A DNA stretch of 15,713 bases from an uncultured Bacteroidales bacterium (lineage in GTDB: Bacteria > Bacteroidota > Bacteroidia > Bacteroidales > Bacteroidaceae), in contig CAMAMZ010000036.1 in the NCBI GenBank assembly GCA_945837185.1, forward strand, positions 1-15,713. The letters run 5' to 3'. The notes beneath the pieces are model-generated. The model saw nothing but the letters and a program-made list of their open reading frames with translations. It was not told the DNA's origin and made no database searches. This document shows positions 14,005-15,713 of the stretch, one piece after another (positions within the stretch are counted from its first letter, which is position 1; every line of letters starts with the position of its first letter). The position numbers were made by a program, and so were the translations under genes.

Positions 14005-15648
14005 ATGACGAAGCGTTATATTCTTTCTGCTGTAGTATGGGCGATGGCCGTATCGGGATTTGCCTGTACAAATTTCATTGTAGGCAAAAAGGCTTCTGCC
14101 GACGGCTCGGTTATCTGCACGTATAATGCCGATGACTATGGTATGTTTATGGGACTGGCCCATTATCCCGCCGGGGTGCATGCCAAAGGGGAAATGCGTA
14201 AGGTTTACGACTGGGATACCAACGAGTATCATGGTGAGATTCCTGAGGCTCCCATCACCTATAATGTAATAGGTAACATCAACGAATACCAGGTGACGAT
14301 AGGGGAGACAACCTATGGCGGGCGTCCGGAGATGGTTGACAGTACGGGTATCTTGGATTATGGCAGTTTGATTTACATTGCCTTGCAGCGCTCTAAAACA
14401 GCTCGTGAAGCCATTACCGTAATGACTACTTTGGCCAATACTTATGGCTATAATAGTGGTGGTGAATCGTTTACCATCTGCGATCCCAATGAGGCTTGGA
14501 TTATGGAAATGATGGGCAAAGGTCCTGGGTCAAAGGGTGTTGTATGGGTGGCCATGCGTATTCCTGATGATGCCATTTGTGCGCATGCCAACCAAAGTCG
14601 TATTGGTCGGTTCAATATGAAAGACAAGGAGAATGTGCTTTATGCCAAGGATGTCGTGAAGTTTGCCCGTAGCAAAGGATGGTATCAAGGCAAAGATGAA
14701 GAGTTCTCTTGGAAAATGGTATATGACGCACCGGATTTTGGCGGACGTCGTTTCTGTGACGCACGTGTATGGAGTTTCTTCCGTCACTTCGACAAAGGCT
14801 TTGACCGCTATTTGCCATGGGCTTTAGGAAAAGATCCCCATGCTGAGGATATGCCGTTGTGGATTGTTCCCGACCATAAGGTGAGTGTGCAGGAGGTGAT
14901 GGCTTGTATGCGCGACCATTATGAAGGAACGCCTCTGGCTACAGATACCTTGGATATGGGTAGTGGTATTTGGGAGATGCCTTATCGGCCTACACCGCTT
15001 TCCTTCACGGTTGACGGAAAGGATTACTTCAATGAGCGTCCTACCAGTACACAACAGTCTGCATTCAGCTATGTCAGTCAGATGCGGTCATGGCTCCCAC
15101 GTGAGATAGGTGGTGTGCTGTGGTTTGGCAATGACGATGGCAACATGGTGGCCTACACACCGATTTATTGTGGCAACACGGTGCAGCCGGAATGCTATAA
15201 TACACCGGGAGCTGATGCCGTTACCTTCTCGGATAAGAATGCTTTCTGGGTATGTAATTGGGTGAGCAATATGGTTTATCCGCGATACAGCCAGATGTTC
15301 CCCACATTGCGTGAGGTGAGAGATAGCTTAGAGAACAGTTATTTTGCCCAGCAGGAGGCCTTTGAAAAGCAGGTTCTTGCAAGCTATGAAACAGACAAGG
15401 CTGCATCGCTCAAACGCCTCAATGCTTATAGTAATGAGAAAGCACAGCAGATGCTGGCATGCTGGAAAGAGTTGGCGGTATTCCTCATCGTTAAATACAA
15501 CGATATGACGGTGAAGCCCACAGAAGGAAGGAAATTCCTCCGTACGCCAACCGGTTTAGGCGCACGTGTAAAGCGTGTGGGTATATCTGATACCTATGCC
15601 AGAAGACTTGTGAAGGAAACAGGCGATAAATTCCTGAAACCAGAATAA
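14005..15648 (+). CDS. Secreted C69-family dipeptidase
   Basis: A 547-aa peptidase of family C69 (PepD-like), Ntn hydrolases whose catalytic Cys must become the N-terminal residue. A signal peptide (MTKRYILSAVVWAMAVSGFA) is followed directly by Cys21 in CTNFIVGKKASADGS, the conserved nucleophile region, so removal of the signal peptide would also activate the enzyme. Downstream family stretches include GGRPEMVDSTGILDYGSL (about 109-126), SGGESFTICDPNEAWIME (about 152-169) and AHANQSRIG. It probably acts in the periplasm or outside on dipeptides, in keeping with peptide-using Bacteroidales. The pre-Cys sequence resembles a lipobox only weakly (GFA-C), and lipidation of Cys21 would block the nucleophile, so signal peptidase I cleavage is more likely. 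A strong hairpin follows, making this the last gene of the run. Confidence 0.93.
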   Translation: MTKRYILSAVVWAMAVSGFACTNFIVGKKASADGSVICTYNADDYGMFMGLAHYPAGVHAKGEMRKVYDWDTNEYHGEIPEAPITYNVIGNINEYQVTIGETTYGGRPEMVDSTGILDYGSLIYIALQRSKTAREAITVMTTLANTYGYNSGGESFTICDPNEAWIMEMMGKGPGSKGVVWVAMRIPDDAICAHANQSRIGRFNMKDKENVLYAKDVVKFARSKGWYQGKDEEFSWKMVYDAPDFGGRRFCDARVWSFFRHFDKGFDRYLPWALGKDPHAEDMPLWIVPDHKVSVQEVMACMRDHYEGTPLATDTLDMGSGIWEMPYRPTPLSFTVDGKDYFNERPTSTQQSAFSYVSQMRSWLPREIGGVLWFGNDDGNMVAYTPIYCGNTVQPECYNTPGADAVTFSDKNAFWVCNWVSNMVYPRYSQMFPTLREVRDSLENSYFAQQEAFEKQVLASYETDKAASLKRLNAYSNEKAQQMLACWKELAVFLIVKYNDMTVKPTEGRKFLRTPTGLGARVKRVGISDTYARRLVKETGDKFLKPE

Positions 15649-15673
15649 TAGAACAAGCATCCTATATGCGGAG

Positions 15674-15713
15674 AAGCCATGTGAGCGTAGCATCTCACAT
15701 GGCTTTAAAAAAA
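15674..15713 (+). terminator. Strong hairpin after the C69 dipeptidase gene
   Basis: AAGCCATGTGAG (15674-15685) and CTCACATGGCTT (15694-15705) form a perfect 12-bp stem with an 8-nt loop, 25 nt after the stop codon. Only three Ts end the stem on the plus strand before a run of As reaches the window end. The position and stem strength indicate a terminator, but the short U-tract is atypical; the sequence beyond 15713 could clarify it. Confidence 0.65.

Overview
The window looks like ordinary chromosomal DNA of a Bacteroidales bacterium, most likely Prevotellaceae (Prevotella or a sister genus). Four lines of evidence support this. Several intergenic gaps carry the Bacteroidetes promoter pattern (TTTG-like -33 box, about 18-21 nt spacer, TAnnTTTG -7 box). 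The DksA-like protein and the insert-bearing LspA are of the Bacteroidetes form. A DUF4296-type lipoprotein sits next to lspA. The protein sequences are of Bacteroidetes type throughout. The family assignment is from recognition, not a database search. Almost all of the DNA is coding; the longest gap is about 144 nt and no gap exceeds 300 nt. I see no insertion sequence, phage gene, CRISPR array or toxin-antitoxin pair.

Left part (1-5000, minus strand): a partial tRNA-Phe(GAA) with its own promoter, preceded on the same strand by a tight four-gene operon transcribed sppA - lpxK - punA - thiL. These encode a membrane protein-fragment protease, the lipid A 4'-kinase, a purine nucleoside phosphorylase and thiamine-monophosphate kinase. 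A near-perfect Bacteroidetes promoter lies just upstream of sppA. lpxK and punA overlap out of frame by 116 nt.

Middle (5000-7400, plus strand): a short-chain dehydrogenase/reductase, whose promoter is so close to the ATG that its mRNA may be leaderless, then a secreted two-domain esterase (alpha/beta hydrolase joined to an SGNH hydrolase). The gap before ileS holds an 11-bp perfect inverted repeat whose right arm lies between the -33 and -7 boxes of the ileS promoter.

Right part (7400-15713, plus strand): ileS (eukaryote-like type 2, 1212 aa), a GC-rich hairpin, a cysteine-free DksA/TraR-like protein, lspA, a DUF4296-type lipoprotein, nadC and a secreted C69 dipeptidase, closed by a strong hairpin at the window end. 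The dksA-like to C69 genes are closely packed (gaps of 2 to 23 nt, one 4-nt overlap) and probably cotranscribed.

I do not see a convincing undescribed system. The items most worth checking are the lpxK/punA overlap, the Asp in the purine-recognition position of the phosphorylase, the cysteine-free DksA-like protein, the inverted repeat woven into the ileS promoter, and the coincidence of catalytic Cys and lipobox-like site in the C69 dipeptidase.
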